Below, piece after piece: positions 9,807 to 19,150 of a DNA stretch of 64,000 bases. The first letter of the stretch is position 1; the number at the start of each line of letters is the position of its first letter. A model generated the notes under the pieces. It ran no database searches. It worked only from the letters and a program-made list of their open reading frames with translations, and was not told where the DNA came from. The DNA is from Mesorhizobium sp. WSM2240. GTDB taxonomy: Bacteria > Pseudomonadota > Alphaproteobacteria > Rhizobiales > Rhizobiaceae. Position numbers and translations under genes: made by a program. The DNA is taken from positions 372,001-436,000 of the forward strand of contig NZ_CP159256.1 of the NCBI RefSeq assembly GCF_040438645.1. Direction: 5' to 3'.

Positions 9807-10976
9807 ATGCTTCCAGCACCGCCATCACCCGACGTGCCCACGGGCGAACGCAACAACCGTCTTGCCGCGGTTCGCCGCGAGATGGCGCGAGACGGCGTGG
9901 ATTTCCTGGTCCTGACCGATCAGAAAAACATAGAATATTTCACAGACTACCGAACCTTGTCCTGGGGCTATCACTCGCGTCCGTTGTTCGTGGTGATTGA
10001 TCATCAGGACATCCTCGTCGTTGCCAACAAGATCGAGACGAGAAACCTCGAATCGAAGGCCCGGAGCTTTTCGATTGCCTATTACGAGGGCTATCTGGCC
10101 GAGGGCGCGCGTACGATCGTCCAGGAAATTTCGGCTCGTGATCCGGCCGTCAGGGCGACGGCGGCGATCGATTACGGACAGGACATGTGTGGCCGCGGCT
10201 CGTTGGAAATCGTCGATGGCTTGAGGGCGCGAGGGGGAACGACGCGCCTGGAGAGCGCGGTCGAACTGCTTTGGCGGACCCGTATTATCAAGTCGCCATT
10301 CGAGGCCAACCTCAAGCGCACCTCGTTCGAGATCGTCAATGCCGCGTTTGACGACGCCATCTCCGAGGCGCGTCTCGGAATTACGGAGTTTGAGCTTTGT
10401 CAGCAGATCCAGGCTCGCATCATGATCAATGGCGCCGAGCGCGCTGATCCGATCGCGATGACATTCTGCAGAGGTGAGTTCAATTATAGTCGACCGCCCC
10501 GCTTGCAGCCGCTGGAGACGGGACAATATGCCTGGACAGATTTTCGCTCCACTTATGGCGGCTATCCCGCGGACAGGAACCGCATCGCTCGCGCTGGTCC
10601 ACCCGATCGCTGGGAGGTCGATGCATACGAAAGAACCCGAGCACTGACGATTGCCCTCGCAGACGGCGTGAAGGCGGGTATGACCTGCGGCGATGTGTTC
10701 CGGGCCTTCGAACAGCTTTGGCTCGACGAGGGCTTGCCGCCGGTGTACGGGCTCGTCTCCCGAATTGGCCATGGTGGAGGGCTCGATGTCACCGAACCCC
10801 CATCTATCTCGAAGGACAATCCCGAGATCATAAGACCGGGCATGATCCTGCATCTTGAGCCCAAGCTCGAGCTCGACGGCGCCGTCTTTCAGTTCGAGGA
10901 GGTGATCTATATCCGAGAAAATGGTGTCGAGTTTCTGAGCGAGCTGTCCCCCGAGCAACTGCCTGTCATCAATTGA
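9807..10976 (+). CDS. M24-family peptidase/hydrolase (DoeA-like)
   Basis: A 389-aa pita-bread fold enzyme. An N-terminal creatinase-like domain ('DGVDFLVLTDQKNIEYFTDY') is followed by the M24 catalytic domain. The dinuclear metal ligands look intact: two Asp in 'WTDFRSTYGGYPADRNR', His in 'GHGGGLDVTEPP', Glu in 'HLEPKL' and Glu in 'FQFEEVIYI'. The family includes Xaa-Pro peptidases and the ectoine hydrolase DoeA/EutD. Because a DoeB-like deacylase and an EhuB-like receptor are adjacent, hydrolysis of a cyclic amide or amidine is a reasonable inference. The ATG at 9807 is preferred over an upstream in-frame start because the family N-terminus begins there. Confidence 0.85.
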   Translation: MLPAPPSPDVPTGERNNRLAAVRREMARDGVDFLVLTDQKNIEYFTDYRTLSWGYHSRPLFVVIDHQDILVVANKIETRNLESKARSFSIAYYEGYLAEGARTIVQEISARDPAVRATAAIDYGQDMCGRGSLEIVDGLRARGGTTRLESAVELLWRTRIIKSPFEANLKRTSFEIVNAAFDDAISEARLGITEFELCQQIQARIMINGAERADPIAMTFCRGEFNYSRPPRLQPLETGQYAWTDFRSTYGGYPADRNRIARAGPPDRWEVDAYERTRALTIALADGVKAGMTCGDVFRAFEQLWLDEGLPPVYGLVSRIGHGGGLDVTEPPSISKDNPEIIRPGMILHLEPKLELDGAVFQFEEVIYIRENGVEFLSELSPEQLPVIN

Positions 10977-11083
10977 TGCCGCTATCTTGATGGAGGTTCT
11001 GGCATTCTGGCGTGCACGTGTTTGTGGGGCTCAAGAGATCCATTCCCGCACGTCTCCTGCAGCCAAAAGGTTGAGCTGCGCCG

Positions 11084-11785
11084 ATGAAGCCGCTGATCGT
11101 GATCTACTCTCAGGATGCCGAGTTCTACCTGGTCCTCAGCCACATTTTAGAGGTGGATGGCTTCGCCAGCACGCTGACCGGCAATGTCGAGGAGACGCTC
11201 GAGCTCGCGGCCGAAACACAAGTCCAGGCCGTGGTACTGGACTGCCGGCCAGACAATACGGTGGCGAAAGCATGCGCCCGGCTCAAGCAGGATCCGCGGA
11301 CCAGTGCCCTCCCCGTTGTCGCCCTGATCGCGCCCGGCGCCGAGGGCCAGCACATTGAGTTATTGAAGTCGGGCATCGACGAGTGCTTTGTCAGGCCCAT
11401 GGCGCCGGGCAAGCTGCTCGATTACCTGCGCTCAAGGCTCGTGGCGGACCGGCCGCCTGGGCCTGCGACTGAGTTCGGCAGATTGCTGAGCTACGGCGAC
11501 ATTGAAATGCAGCTCGACACACACCGCGTGCGCCGCAATGGCAGGGAAATTGTGCTTGGGCCGATTGAGTTCAAGCTGCTGCGCTACATGCTGGAGAACC
11601 CGGAGAAGGTGCTCAGCCGCGACGAGCTGATCGAATTTGCATGGCCGGGGAACGTATATGTCGGAGCTCGCACTGTCGACGTCCATATCAGCCGGCTGCG
11701 AAAGTCGCTCAAGGAGGCATCGCACAACGACGTCATCCGCACCGTCAGACTCGCCGGGTACGCCCTCGAAGACCAAACCTCCTGA
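11084..11785 (+). CDS. OmpR/PhoB-family response regulator (orphan)
   Basis: A 233-aa protein with an N-terminal receiver domain (about 1-118) and a C-terminal winged helix (about 135-230, 'GARTVDVHISRLRKSL'). The phosphoacceptor Asp is present in 'VVLDCRPD', and one acidic residue remains in 'YSQDAEF'. The normally conserved Lys after beta-5 is Arg ('CFVRPMAP'), so phosphorylation signalling may be altered. No histidine kinase is adjacent. Target genes cannot be told from the window. Confidence 0.88.
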   Translation: MKPLIVIYSQDAEFYLVLSHILEVDGFASTLTGNVEETLELAAETQVQAVVLDCRPDNTVAKACARLKQDPRTSALPVVALIAPGAEGQHIELLKSGIDECFVRPMAPGKLLDYLRSRLVADRPPGPATEFGRLLSYGDIEMQLDTHRVRRNGREIVLGPIEFKLLRYMLENPEKVLSRDELIEFAWPGNVYVGARTVDVHISRLRKSLKEASHNDVIRTVRLAGYALEDQTS

Positions 11786-12218
11786 TCGGCGTCACAGGGA
11801 ACCACGCGCCACCAGGCCGCCGGCTATCGCGACGCAGTAGGTTCCCGGAATGATCCACGCATCGCAGCTGCGCCTTCTCGACGGCGACAACAATTACAGT
11901 GCCGGCACAAATTGTCCGAATTGTATTTTTCCACGGTCAACGAGAACTGGCTTTTGCCCGTGGAAAGGCTTTGCAGGGGCTGCCGCAAGGCTCGTTGCTG
12001 GCGTGGAGGCGGCGACGCGTCCCTACCGGCAGACCTCGGGAAACCGGCGCTCCCTCGAAGACCGCTCAGGCGACGTTTGTCGCGTCTGGGTCATGTTTTG
12101 CGTTTGGAGTGAATGCGATACGTGAGGACAGTCCTATTTGCATGCCTTCACCGCCGATTGCCCCGGATCGGTCGCAGCTCTTTCAGAGCGTCAGTTTATC
12201 AGACGTCTCCAGTTCAGA
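11786..12218. other. Intergenic stretch without a recognisable gene
   Basis: About 430 bases between the response regulator and the 3' end of the LysR gene. Several overlapping open frames exist on the plus strand, but none shows a known motif, a good ribosome site or conserved-looking sequence. Confidence 0.5.
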
Positions 12219-13190
12219 TTACAGGCATTGCTCCGCGATGGCGGTTCCGTCACTTACCGCACCGAATCCGAGGTCCGGATATTGCATATTGATGCGTTCC
12301 AGATCGGCATGGAATTCGGCGCCGATCCAATCGCAGATCTCGACGACAACCGGCGTTTCCGGGTTGCAAGTCGTGACCAGTTCGCATGTCCGGCCAGTCC
12401 TCATCACCGAGCCGACCGGCACAAGATCGCCGCGAGCCAGCAGATGCGAGACGACGTTGAGCCAGCCGAGCGCAACCCCCTGCCCAAGCAGGGCAGCCTG
12501 AACCACAACCGTATAGTCTGAAAACTGCAGCCCGCCCGGCTTTCGGTCCGGCGTAGCGTCAGAAAACAGACCCGACCAATCCGGCTCCGCGGTGCTGAGA
12601 TTGATTATCCGGTCGACGGCGGGCATGAATGCACCGGCAGACGCTTCCACGCCGCGGAAGTGGGGAGCGCGTATCGGAACCAGCAGTTCCGGCATGACTG
12701 CACGGGCCACATGCCGCGGACCGCTGCCATAGTCGAAGCGCATAGCGATATCGGCCCCATTGGCGGGTCCGCCAAGCGGTCCGCTTATGAGCTGGAAGCG
12801 GATATCGACCTTTGGGAACCTTTCCTGGAAATCGGCAAGCCTGGGCATGAACCAATGTGTCGCGAAGGCAGACGAGGCCGACAGAACGACGGTTTGTACG
12901 CCCGAGCGCCGTGCCTGCTGCACCCGCAGCAACGTCTTTTCGATTTCGTCGAAGCTCGCCGAAATGCCGGAAAAAAGTGCGCTTCCTTCCTCCGTCAGCA
13001 CAGCGCCAGCGCTCGTGCGGTGGAAAAGGACAACCCCCAGATGCGCTTCGAGCCGCCCGATGGTGCGGCTGACGGCGGGGCCGGTGACGCAGAGTTCCTG
13101 CGCGGCCCGGGCAAAGGTGCCGCAGCGCACTGCCGCTTCGAAGGTGACGAGCGCGTTGAACGAGGGAAGCAGGTGGCGAAGCCGCGCCAT
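12219..13190 (-). CDS. LysR-family regulator (GcvA-like)
   Basis: A 323-aa LysR-type regulator. The N-terminal helix-turn-helix reads 'LVTFEAAVRCGTFARAAQEL' with 'VTGPAVSRTIGRLE', and a substrate-binding domain fills the rest. It is divergent from the HAD hydrolase gene, the usual arrangement for a LysR regulator and its target. The shared 120-base region contains an inverted repeat. Its likely effector is an intermediate of the oxidative pathway encoded at 13.3-22.4 kb (inference). Confidence 0.9.
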   Translation of the reverse strand: MARLRHLLPSFNALVTFEAAVRCGTFARAAQELCVTGPAVSRTIGRLEAHLGVVLFHRTSAGAVLTEEGSALFSGISASFDEIEKTLLRVQQARRSGVQTVVLSASSAFATHWFMPRLADFQERFPKVDIRFQLISGPLGGPANGADIAMRFDYGSGPRHVARAVMPELLVPIRAPHFRGVEASAGAFMPAVDRIINLSTAEPDWSGLFSDATPDRKPGGLQFSDYTVVVQAALLGQGVALGWLNVVSHLLARGDLVPVGSVMRTGRTCELVTTCNPETPVVVEICDWIGAEFHADLERINMQYPDLGFGAVSDGTAIAEQCL

Positions 13191-13198
13191 TACAATAT

Positions 13199-13215
13199 GT
13201 AACCTACCCGATTAC
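13199..13215. promoter_or_regulatory. LysR-type inverted repeat
   Basis: GTAA, nine bases, TTAC, lying between the divergent LysR and HAD genes. LysR regulators often bind a dyad of this sort (T-N11-A). The arms are short, so chance is possible. Confidence 0.35.
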
Positions 13216-13312
13216 CATTTGTGGAATTGCGGCGACCTATTCGCTCCTGTTCAATGATCGGAAATTTCCGCCGTTCGGAAGCTGGTTTCATGGCAGAAGA
13301 GAGGTAGGCCGG

Positions 13313-14011
13313 ATGTCCTTCAAGCGCTTCAAGGTCCTGACATTCGACGTGGTCGGAACGCTCATCGATTTCGAGACAGGAATTCTCGATGCTTTTCGAT
13401 CCATAGGCGGGCCGACGGCCGCGGAACTCACCGACGATCACATCTTTACGCCCTACCTGGCAGGCAGGGAGAAGTTCCCCGGCCGCTCCAGCCAGGTCAT
13501 GCACGATGTCTATCTGCATGTCGCGCATGAACTCGGTCTCACCGCGACTGAAGGGGCTGCCGACGCGTTTCAGGCCACCGTTCTGCAGTGGCCCGCATTC
13601 GAAGACTCCCTCGACGCACTCGACCGGCTGCGCAGGCGCTTCCGCCTTGTCGCCATGACCAATGCCGATCGGGTGGCCTTCACGGCTTACGCGCATACGC
13701 TCGGCCAGCCATTCCACGATTCGGTCACGGTCGACGAGGCGCAGTTCCCGAAACCGGATCCGCGCTTCTTCTCCTATAATCTCGGTCGCCAATCCGCTTT
13801 CAGTTTCAAGCAGAACGAGATCCTGCATGTGGCGCAGAGCCAGTATCACGATATCGGCGTGGCGCGGTCGCTCGGCTATTCCGTCTGCTGGATCCAGCGC
13901 CGCATGGGCCAGGAAGGTTTTGGGGGATCGCCGCACCCAGGCGAAGTGACCAAGCCGGATTTCCATTTCGCCACGCTTCGCGATCTCGCCGACGCCGTAG
14001 AGCGCGAATAG
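13313..14011 (+). CDS. HAD-superfamily hydrolase (haloacid-dehalogenase-like)
   Basis: A 232-aa cytoplasmic HAD hydrolase. Motif I is 'TFDVVGTLIDFE' with the nucleophilic Asp near residue 11; motif II 'VAMTNADR' near 113-120; motif III lysine in 'QFPKPDPRFF'. The second Asp of the phosphatase DxD motif is replaced by Val, which is more like 2-haloacid dehalogenases than phosphatases. A ribosome site (GAGGTAGGCCGG) precedes the ATG. It is followed 22 bases later by an FAD oxidase gene in the same orientation, so they are likely co-transcribed. Confidence 0.83.
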   Translation: MSFKRFKVLTFDVVGTLIDFETGILDAFRSIGGPTAAELTDDHIFTPYLAGREKFPGRSSQVMHDVYLHVAHELGLTATEGAADAFQATVLQWPAFEDSLDALDRLRRRFRLVAMTNADRVAFTAYAHTLGQPFHDSVTVDEAQFPKPDPRFFSYNLGRQSAFSFKQNEILHVAQSQYHDIGVARSLGYSVCWIQRRMGQEGFGGSPHPGEVTKPDFHFATLRDLADAVERE

Positions 14012-14033
14012 ACGGACCGGATTCGAGGGAAGA

Positions 14034-15332
14034 ATGGGGACAATGCGGGCGCATCCTCGATCGCTGTGGCGGGAGACGGCCTCGCCCGCGCCGGCCCCGC
14101 TTGCGCTCTCCAACGCCGTCAAGGCCGACATTGCCATCATCGGCGGCGGGTATACTGGCCTCTGCGCCGCTTTGCGCGCTATCGAACGCGGCCTGCGCCC
14201 GGTAATACTGGAAGCGGCCGAGATAGGCTGGGGCGCTTCCGGCCGCAACGGTGGAGTTGTCTCTACCAAATTCCGTGTCTCGCTAAGCGACATTGCCAGG
14301 CGCCACGGTCTGGAAATAGCCCGGTGCATGCACGACATTGGTCACGAGGCGATGGATTGCGTCGAGCAGAGTATAGAAGAATTGGGCATCGCGAATGCCG
14401 ACTTTGCCCGAACCGGCAATCTGCGCTGCGCCCACAACGATCTTGCCCAGAAAAGGCTCGTGGCCGAGGCGGAGACGGCGCGTGACATGTTCGCGGACAC
14501 CAGCCTGACCATACTCGGCGCCGACCAGGTGCGGGAGGAAACCGGATCGGCCGATTTCGTCGGCGGCGTGCTTTCCAACCATGCCGGCGTCATTCATCCG
14601 CTGAACTATGCACGCGGGCTTGCGGCCGCGGTGCGCGCGGGCGGCGGCGAAATCTTCGAGCATTCGGCAGTATTGGCGCGCAACAGGGACGGCGACCAGA
14701 CCGTGCTGAAGACGGTGCAGGGTCAAGTAAGTGCCCGGCATGAACTGATCGCCACCAATGGCTATTCCGACATCACGCCCGCCACGTCGCCGGTGTGCGG
14801 AACCGTCATCCCCTTCCGCAGCGCCATGATCGCCACCGAACCGCTTGGCCCTGACCTTCGGACCACTCTCATGCGCTACGGCCGGAGCTATAGCGAGACA
14901 CGGCGCATGATGCGCTGGTTCCGCCCTGTGGGCGACCGGATGCTGTTCGGCGGGCGCGGCGCTTTCGGCCGCGAAGATTCCACTTCCGCGTTCCAGGCAC
15001 TCGAAAAGGCGCTGAAGGAGATGTTCCCGCAGCTTTCCACCAGCATAATCACCCATCGCTGGTCCGGGCTCGTGGCGATGACCATGGACAGCCTGCCGCA
15101 GGTCGGCATGCTCGATGAGCAGACCGGCTTTGCGCTGGGCTACAACGGAGCCGGCATTGCCATGTCGAGCCTCATGGGCCGTCGCATAGTCGACCTGATG
15201 CTGGGGGACAAGCCAGATCTTGGCCTCATGGAACGGACTGGGCCGAAACCTATCCCGTTCTATTTCCTGCGCGAGCCGGCGGTTCGCGCCATCGCCAGCT
15301 GGTATCAGTTTCTCGACGGCATCGGCCGCTGA
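14034..15332 (+). CDS. FAD-dependent amine/amino-acid oxidase (DAO family)
   Basis: A 432-aa flavoprotein with the Rossmann dinucleotide motif 'IGGGYTGLCAALRA' near residues 39-52, 'GWGASGRNGG' just after, and the C-terminal FAD contact 'GYNGAGIAMSS'. This layout matches gamma-glutamylputrescine oxidase and other DAO-family amine or N-methyl-amino-acid oxidases, which form an imine or aldehyde and H2O2. Substrate unknown. It is convergent with the flavin oxidoreductase gene at 15353 (20-base gap). Confidence 0.87.
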   Translation: MGTMRAHPRSLWRETASPAPAPLALSNAVKADIAIIGGGYTGLCAALRAIERGLRPVILEAAEIGWGASGRNGGVVSTKFRVSLSDIARRHGLEIARCMHDIGHEAMDCVEQSIEELGIANADFARTGNLRCAHNDLAQKRLVAEAETARDMFADTSLTILGADQVREETGSADFVGGVLSNHAGVIHPLNYARGLAAAVRAGGGEIFEHSAVLARNRDGDQTVLKTVQGQVSARHELIATNGYSDITPATSPVCGTVIPFRSAMIATEPLGPDLRTTLMRYGRSYSETRRMMRWFRPVGDRMLFGGRGAFGREDSTSAFQALEKALKEMFPQLSTSIITHRWSGLVAMTMDSLPQVGMLDEQTGFALGYNGAGIAMSSLMGRRIVDLMLGDKPDLGLMERTGPKPIPFYFLREPAVRAIASWYQFLDGIGR

Positions 15333-15352
15333 AACCGCCTCAGTACGAATAG

Positions 15353-17398
15353 TCACAGCGCGCTGCATATCCGTAAGGCATCCAGCACCGCGGCGTGGAT
15401 ATTCCGGCTCGAAACCGCATCACCTATGCGGTGCAGTTCAAAGCCGCTGTCCCGCAGACGCGGTTGCGCCGCAGCTTTCACCATGGCGTCGAGATCTGTG
15501 ACGCCGTCATTCGCCGATTGGGCGCGAAGCTCGGAATAGATTTCGTTCATAGGGATGCTGCCCTGCTCAATGACGACCTGGTCCACCAGGATGCTCGTCA
15601 CCTCCCGCGAGATCTCGTTCAAGAAGCGCGCTTGCAGCCGGTTGGCCTTGCGTTGGACGGAAAAGAGGCGGCTCTCGAAGATCGGTTTTACGCCGATCTG
15701 CAGGAACCGCTTTTTCCACCGCACGCGCTCAGCATAGGTCAGTTCCTCCGACAGTTGTGCGTCTATCGAGACATAGATGACCTCGGCATCCGCTTGCCGG
15801 GCGTGCTCTGCGGCAAGCGGGCCGGGGTGCCGGCCGGTTCCGTCATAGATCAGCACTTCGCTCTGTAGCGGAACCTGTCCGGTCAGGACGTCCCAGGTGC
15901 TGAGGCACAGATCCGCTCCCTCCTGAAGATCGATCTGCGGCAGGCCGCCCGTGGCGAGGATAACGACATCCGGTTCGAGCGCGGCGATGTCTGCGCTTTC
16001 CATGTAGCTGTTGGTGTGAACCGATACGCCGAGGCGCTGCAGTTCGGCCTGGCGCCACTCGACGATGCCCATGAGATCGCGACGCCAGGAACCCGTTGCG
16101 CCGATGCGGATCTGTCCGCCAAGGTCGCTGCCCGCTTCGTGGAGTGAAACGGCATGGCCGCGCTCCGCGCTGATGCGCGCCGCCTCCAGGCCGGCTGGCC
16201 CGCCGCCGACGATGACCACCTTGCGCGCCGACCCGTCCGCCTTCTCGATCACATGGCGCAGCGTCAGTTCGCGGCCGGTCGCCGCATTGTGCAGGCAGGA
16301 GGGCCGATATGGCGACTGGCAATGCGTCGCGCCGACGCAAGGCCGGATTTCAGTCTCGCGCCCGCTGGCGAGCTTCTCCACCAGGTGAGGGTCGGCGATC
16401 TGGGCGCGTGTCATGCCCGCCATGTCCAACATGCCTTCCACTACGGCGAAACGTGCCGAAGCGACATCGGCAATGCGCGCGGCATGGAACACGGGCAGTC
16501 CGACTTCGTGACGAAAGGTGCCGACCGGCTTCACCCAGGGCGCCAGCGGCGAGCCCATGCCGGGCATGTTCTCCTCGGCAAGTGCGCGTGTCGTATCCAT
16601 GGTGCCGTAAATGGCGTTGAAGAAGTCGACCGCTCCCGCCTCCTTGAGCATCAGGGCCGCTTTGACACTTTCCTCAAAGCCCAACCCGCCGTCCGGGCCC
16701 TCATCCACCACGAAGCGCATTCCCACGAGGAAGTCGTCCCCCACTGCCTTTCGGATGGCTTCATGCACGATGAGCCCGAACCGCAGGCGGTTTTCCAGCG
16801 AACCCCCGAAGCGGTCGGTTCGGCGGTTGGTCACCGGCGACAGGAATTGGCCGATCAGATGTCCGGCCGCCAAGGTCTCGATCCCGTCCAGCCCGCCTTC
16901 CTTGCAGCGCCGGGCAGCCTGCGCATAGGCCTTCACGACACGGCCGATATCGTGCTCGTCCATCTCTTTCGGGATACTGCGGTGAAGGGTCTCGCGCACT
17001 GGCGACGGACCGATCGTGGAAAGCCGGTCGCCCGCATATGGATCGCCGCGGCGGCCCAGATGTGTGATCTGGCACATCAACGCAGCGCCGAGATCGTGCA
17101 TGCGCGTGCTGAACTGCTGGAGATGCGGGATGATCGCATCCGTTCCGACATTGAGCTGGCGAAAGATGTTGGGCGAATCGCGGTCGACGTTGGAAGAGCC
17201 GCCAAACATTGAAAGTGCCAGCCCTCCCCGCGCCTTCTCCTCATGATAGCGCTGGTAAGCCTCCTCCGGCATTCCGTCGACTTCCAGACCGCAGGCATGA
17301 CTGGTGCTCATGATGCGGTTGCGCAATGTCAGCTTCTTGATGGTCAGCGGCTGCAGCAGCGGATCCTTGGTGATGGTCCTGGCTTCCGGCCCGTTCAT
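15353..17398 (-). CDS. Trimethylamine-dehydrogenase-like NADH:flavin oxidoreductase
   Basis: A 681-aa protein. An N-terminal FMN-binding old-yellow-enzyme barrel (about 1-340) is followed by an Fe-S segment ('CVGATHCQSPYRPSC') and a C-terminal NAD/FAD module ('VVIVGGGPAGLEAARISAERG'). The family includes trimethylamine and dimethylamine dehydrogenases, 2,4-dienoyl-CoA reductase and betaine-catabolic demethylases. The ATG at 17398 has a good Shine-Dalgarno (CAGGAG) and gives the normal N-terminus. It is the last gene of the long minus-strand ABC operon, consistent with oxidation of an imported amine. Confidence 0.87.
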   Translation of the reverse strand: MNGPEARTITKDPLLQPLTIKKLTLRNRIMSTSHACGLEVDGMPEEAYQRYHEEKARGGLALSMFGGSSNVDRDSPNIFRQLNVGTDAIIPHLQQFSTRMHDLGAALMCQITHLGRRGDPYAGDRLSTIGPSPVRETLHRSIPKEMDEHDIGRVVKAYAQAARRCKEGGLDGIETLAAGHLIGQFLSPVTNRRTDRFGGSLENRLRFGLIVHEAIRKAVGDDFLVGMRFVVDEGPDGGLGFEESVKAALMLKEAGAVDFFNAIYGTMDTTRALAEENMPGMGSPLAPWVKPVGTFRHEVGLPVFHAARIADVASARFAVVEGMLDMAGMTRAQIADPHLVEKLASGRETEIRPCVGATHCQSPYRPSCLHNAATGRELTLRHVIEKADGSARKVVIVGGGPAGLEAARISAERGHAVSLHEAGSDLGGQIRIGATGSWRRDLMGIVEWRQAELQRLGVSVHTNSYMESADIAALEPDVVILATGGLPQIDLQEGADLCLSTWDVLTGQVPLQSEVLIYDGTGRHPGPLAAEHARQADAEVIYVSIDAQLSEELTYAERVRWKKRFLQIGVKPIFESRLFSVQRKANRLQARFLNEISREVTSILVDQVVIEQGSIPMNEIYSELRAQSANDGVTDLDAMVKAAAQPRLRDSGFELHRIGDAVSSRNIHAAVLDALRICSAL

Positions 17399-17535
17399 TT
17401 CTTTCTCCTGCCGAATTTTGGCCAAGCACGATGGATCGCGCGGATAGGTTCGCCCGCACGCCGCCGTCACCGGCCTGTCTGGTTCATTTTCCCGGGCCCA
17501 TAGCTCGAAAGCTTCGGACTGAAACTCCTACGATC

Positions 17536-18264
17536 CTAGAGAATCTGGCTCAGGAACTGCCTTGTTCTCGGGTCACTCGCTTTGGTGAAGAACTGATCCG
17601 GCGGACCGTGCTCGACGATCACGCCGCGATCGGTGAAATAGACATGGTCCGCAACTTCGCGGGCAAAGCCCATCTCGTGGGTGACGAGGATGCAGGTCAT
17701 GCCCTCGGCTGCGAGTTCCCGGATTGTGAGCAGCACCTCCTTCACCGTCTCGGGGTCGAGCGCGGCCGTCACCTCGTCGAACAGCATGATGTCGGGGCGC
17801 ATTGCCAGGCTGCGCGCAATGGCGACGCGCTGCTGCTGACCGCCCGACAGCTCTCCCGGATAGGCGTCCTCCTTGCCCTGCAGACGGACCTTGGCGATCA
17901 GCGCGCGGGCCCGCTCCTCGACTTCCCTTTTCGGCTCCTTCAACACCAGGACTGGCGCCATCATGACGTTCTGGAGGGCCGACTTGTGCGGGAAGAGGTT
18001 GTATTGCTGGAAGACGATGCCGACCTTCTTGCGCAGGGCAAGCAGATCGAGCTTCGGGTCGTTCACCTCCTGCCCTTCGACCTTGATCGAGCCCTTCTGA
18101 ATATTGTTGAGGCCGTTTATGCAGCGGATCAGCGTCGACTTGCCCGAGCCGGACGGGCCGATGATGCAGATCACTTCGCCTTTGTGGACATCGAAGCTGA
18201 TCCCCTTGAGCACCTCCACGGCGCCGAAGGATTTGTGCACGTCCCGCAGCGATATGATCGGCAT
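17536..18264 (-). CDS. Polar amino-acid ABC transporter ATPase
   Basis: A 242-aa ABC ATPase: Walker A 'GPSGSGKST' at residues 36-44, signature '[15 protein letters not shown]', Walker B 'IMLFDEVTAALDPE' with Val in place of the usual Pro. I chose the ATG at 18264 because it gives the normal family N-terminus. An alternative ATG at 18327 overlaps the permease gene by 17 bases and would add 21 residues; it may be used through translational coupling. Confidence 0.9.
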   Translation of the reverse strand: MPIISLRDVHKSFGAVEVLKGISFDVHKGEVICIIGPSGSGKSTLIRCINGLNNIQKGSIKVEGQEVNDPKLDLLALRKKVGIVFQQYNLFPHKSALQNVMMAPVLVLKEPKREVEERARALIAKVRLQGKEDAYPGELSGGQQQRVAIARSLAMRPDIMLFDEVTAALDPETVKEVLLTIRELAAEGMTCILVTHEMGFAREVADHVYFTDRGVIVEHGPPDQFFTKASDPRTRQFLSQIL

Positions 18265-18310
18265 GTCCGGCGACCAGTTCGTTTGCGGGTTCGCTCTGCG
18301 AGCAATCGAA

Positions 18311-19150
18311 TTAGTTTGCAACAACATATTTTCGCTCGAGCTTCCGCGTCCAGATTGCGATCGGGTAGATGTAGGCGAAGAACAGGCACAGCAGGAAAAG
18401 GTAGAACGGAATGAGGAGTTCCGGGCGCGCGCCTGCCGCCTCCATGGCCGCCTGGGCATTGCCGACCGCCTCCCGCACGCCAAGTATTGAGGCCATCGGA
18501 GTCGCCAGCGCGAGCAGCGCATACCAGTTCATCCATGGCGGGATGGCGCGTCTGACGCATTGAGGCAGGATGATCCAGCGCAATGTCTGGCCGCGCGTAA
18601 AGGCCAGACTCTCGGCGGAGTCCCACTGGCCCTTCGGGATGGAATTGATGGCGCCGCGCAGGATCTCGCTGATATTGGCCATCACCGGCAGCGAGAAGGC
18701 GAACGTGGCTTTGACCCAGTCCGGTATCCTGACCGTATCACCGCCCGGCAGACGCATCTCGAACGGCACCAGGAACATGATCATGAACAGGATCACCAAC
18801 CATGGCGAGTTGCGGAACAGATGCGTCACGAACCACGCGGGCGCCCGCAATAGGGCCGAACGGCTGACCTGCAGCAGACCCAATCCGACTCCAAGAATGG
18901 TCGCGGCGGCCATGGCGATGAAGCTCATCAGGAGATTGAGCCCGAAGCCCTTGAGGATGAAGGGCAGCCATAAGATCAGCGTGCCGATGGCCGAAGGGAC
19001 CTGCCGTTCGGGCTCCGATTGCGCATAGGCGAAGGCAAGCGAGCCGAAGAAGGCCAGGCCGAGCCAGACGCCATGTCGCCAATGGATTCGCGAGCAGAAG
19101 CTGCCTTCGCCGAGGCGACGGGCATCTATGCGGAAAGCTTCGCCGCTCAT
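18311..19150 (-). CDS. Polar amino-acid ABC transporter permease
   Basis: A 279-aa HisMQ-family permease with about six hydrophobic segments. The EAA loop is 'EILRGAINSIPKGQWDSAESLAF'. The roughly 50-residue N-terminal extension includes an extra membrane segment. It overlaps the upstream permease gene by 4 bases (ATGA). Confidence 0.9.
   Translation of the reverse strand: MSGEAFRIDARRLGEGSFCSRIHWRHGVWLGLAFFGSLAFAYAQSEPERQVPSAIGTLILWLPFILKGFGLNLLMSFIAMAAATILGVGLGLLQVSRSALLRAPAWFVTHLFRNSPWLVILFMIMFLVPFEMRLPGGDTVRIPDWVKATFAFSLPVMANISEILRGAINSIPKGQWDSAESLAFTRGQTLRWIILPQCVRRAIPPWMNWYALLALATPMASILGVREAVGNAQAAMEAAGARPELLIPFYLFLLCLFFAYIYPIAIWTRKLERKYVVAN

Noticed and set aside
9825..10958. 377-codon minus-strand open frame opposite the M24 gene
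   Set aside because: Arg/Gly-rich product with no family features, fully opposite a clear enzyme gene; typical high-GC shadow.
13190..14338. 382-codon minus-strand frame opposite the HAD and DAO genes
   Set aside because: Covers two convincing plus-strand genes and has no recognisable domain.
14283..15368. 361-codon minus-strand frame opposite the DAO gene
   Set aside because: Composition and content are those of an antisense shadow.
16154..17212. 352-codon plus-strand frame opposite the TMADH-like gene
   Set aside because: No motif, no ribosome site, and opposite a clear flavoenzyme gene.
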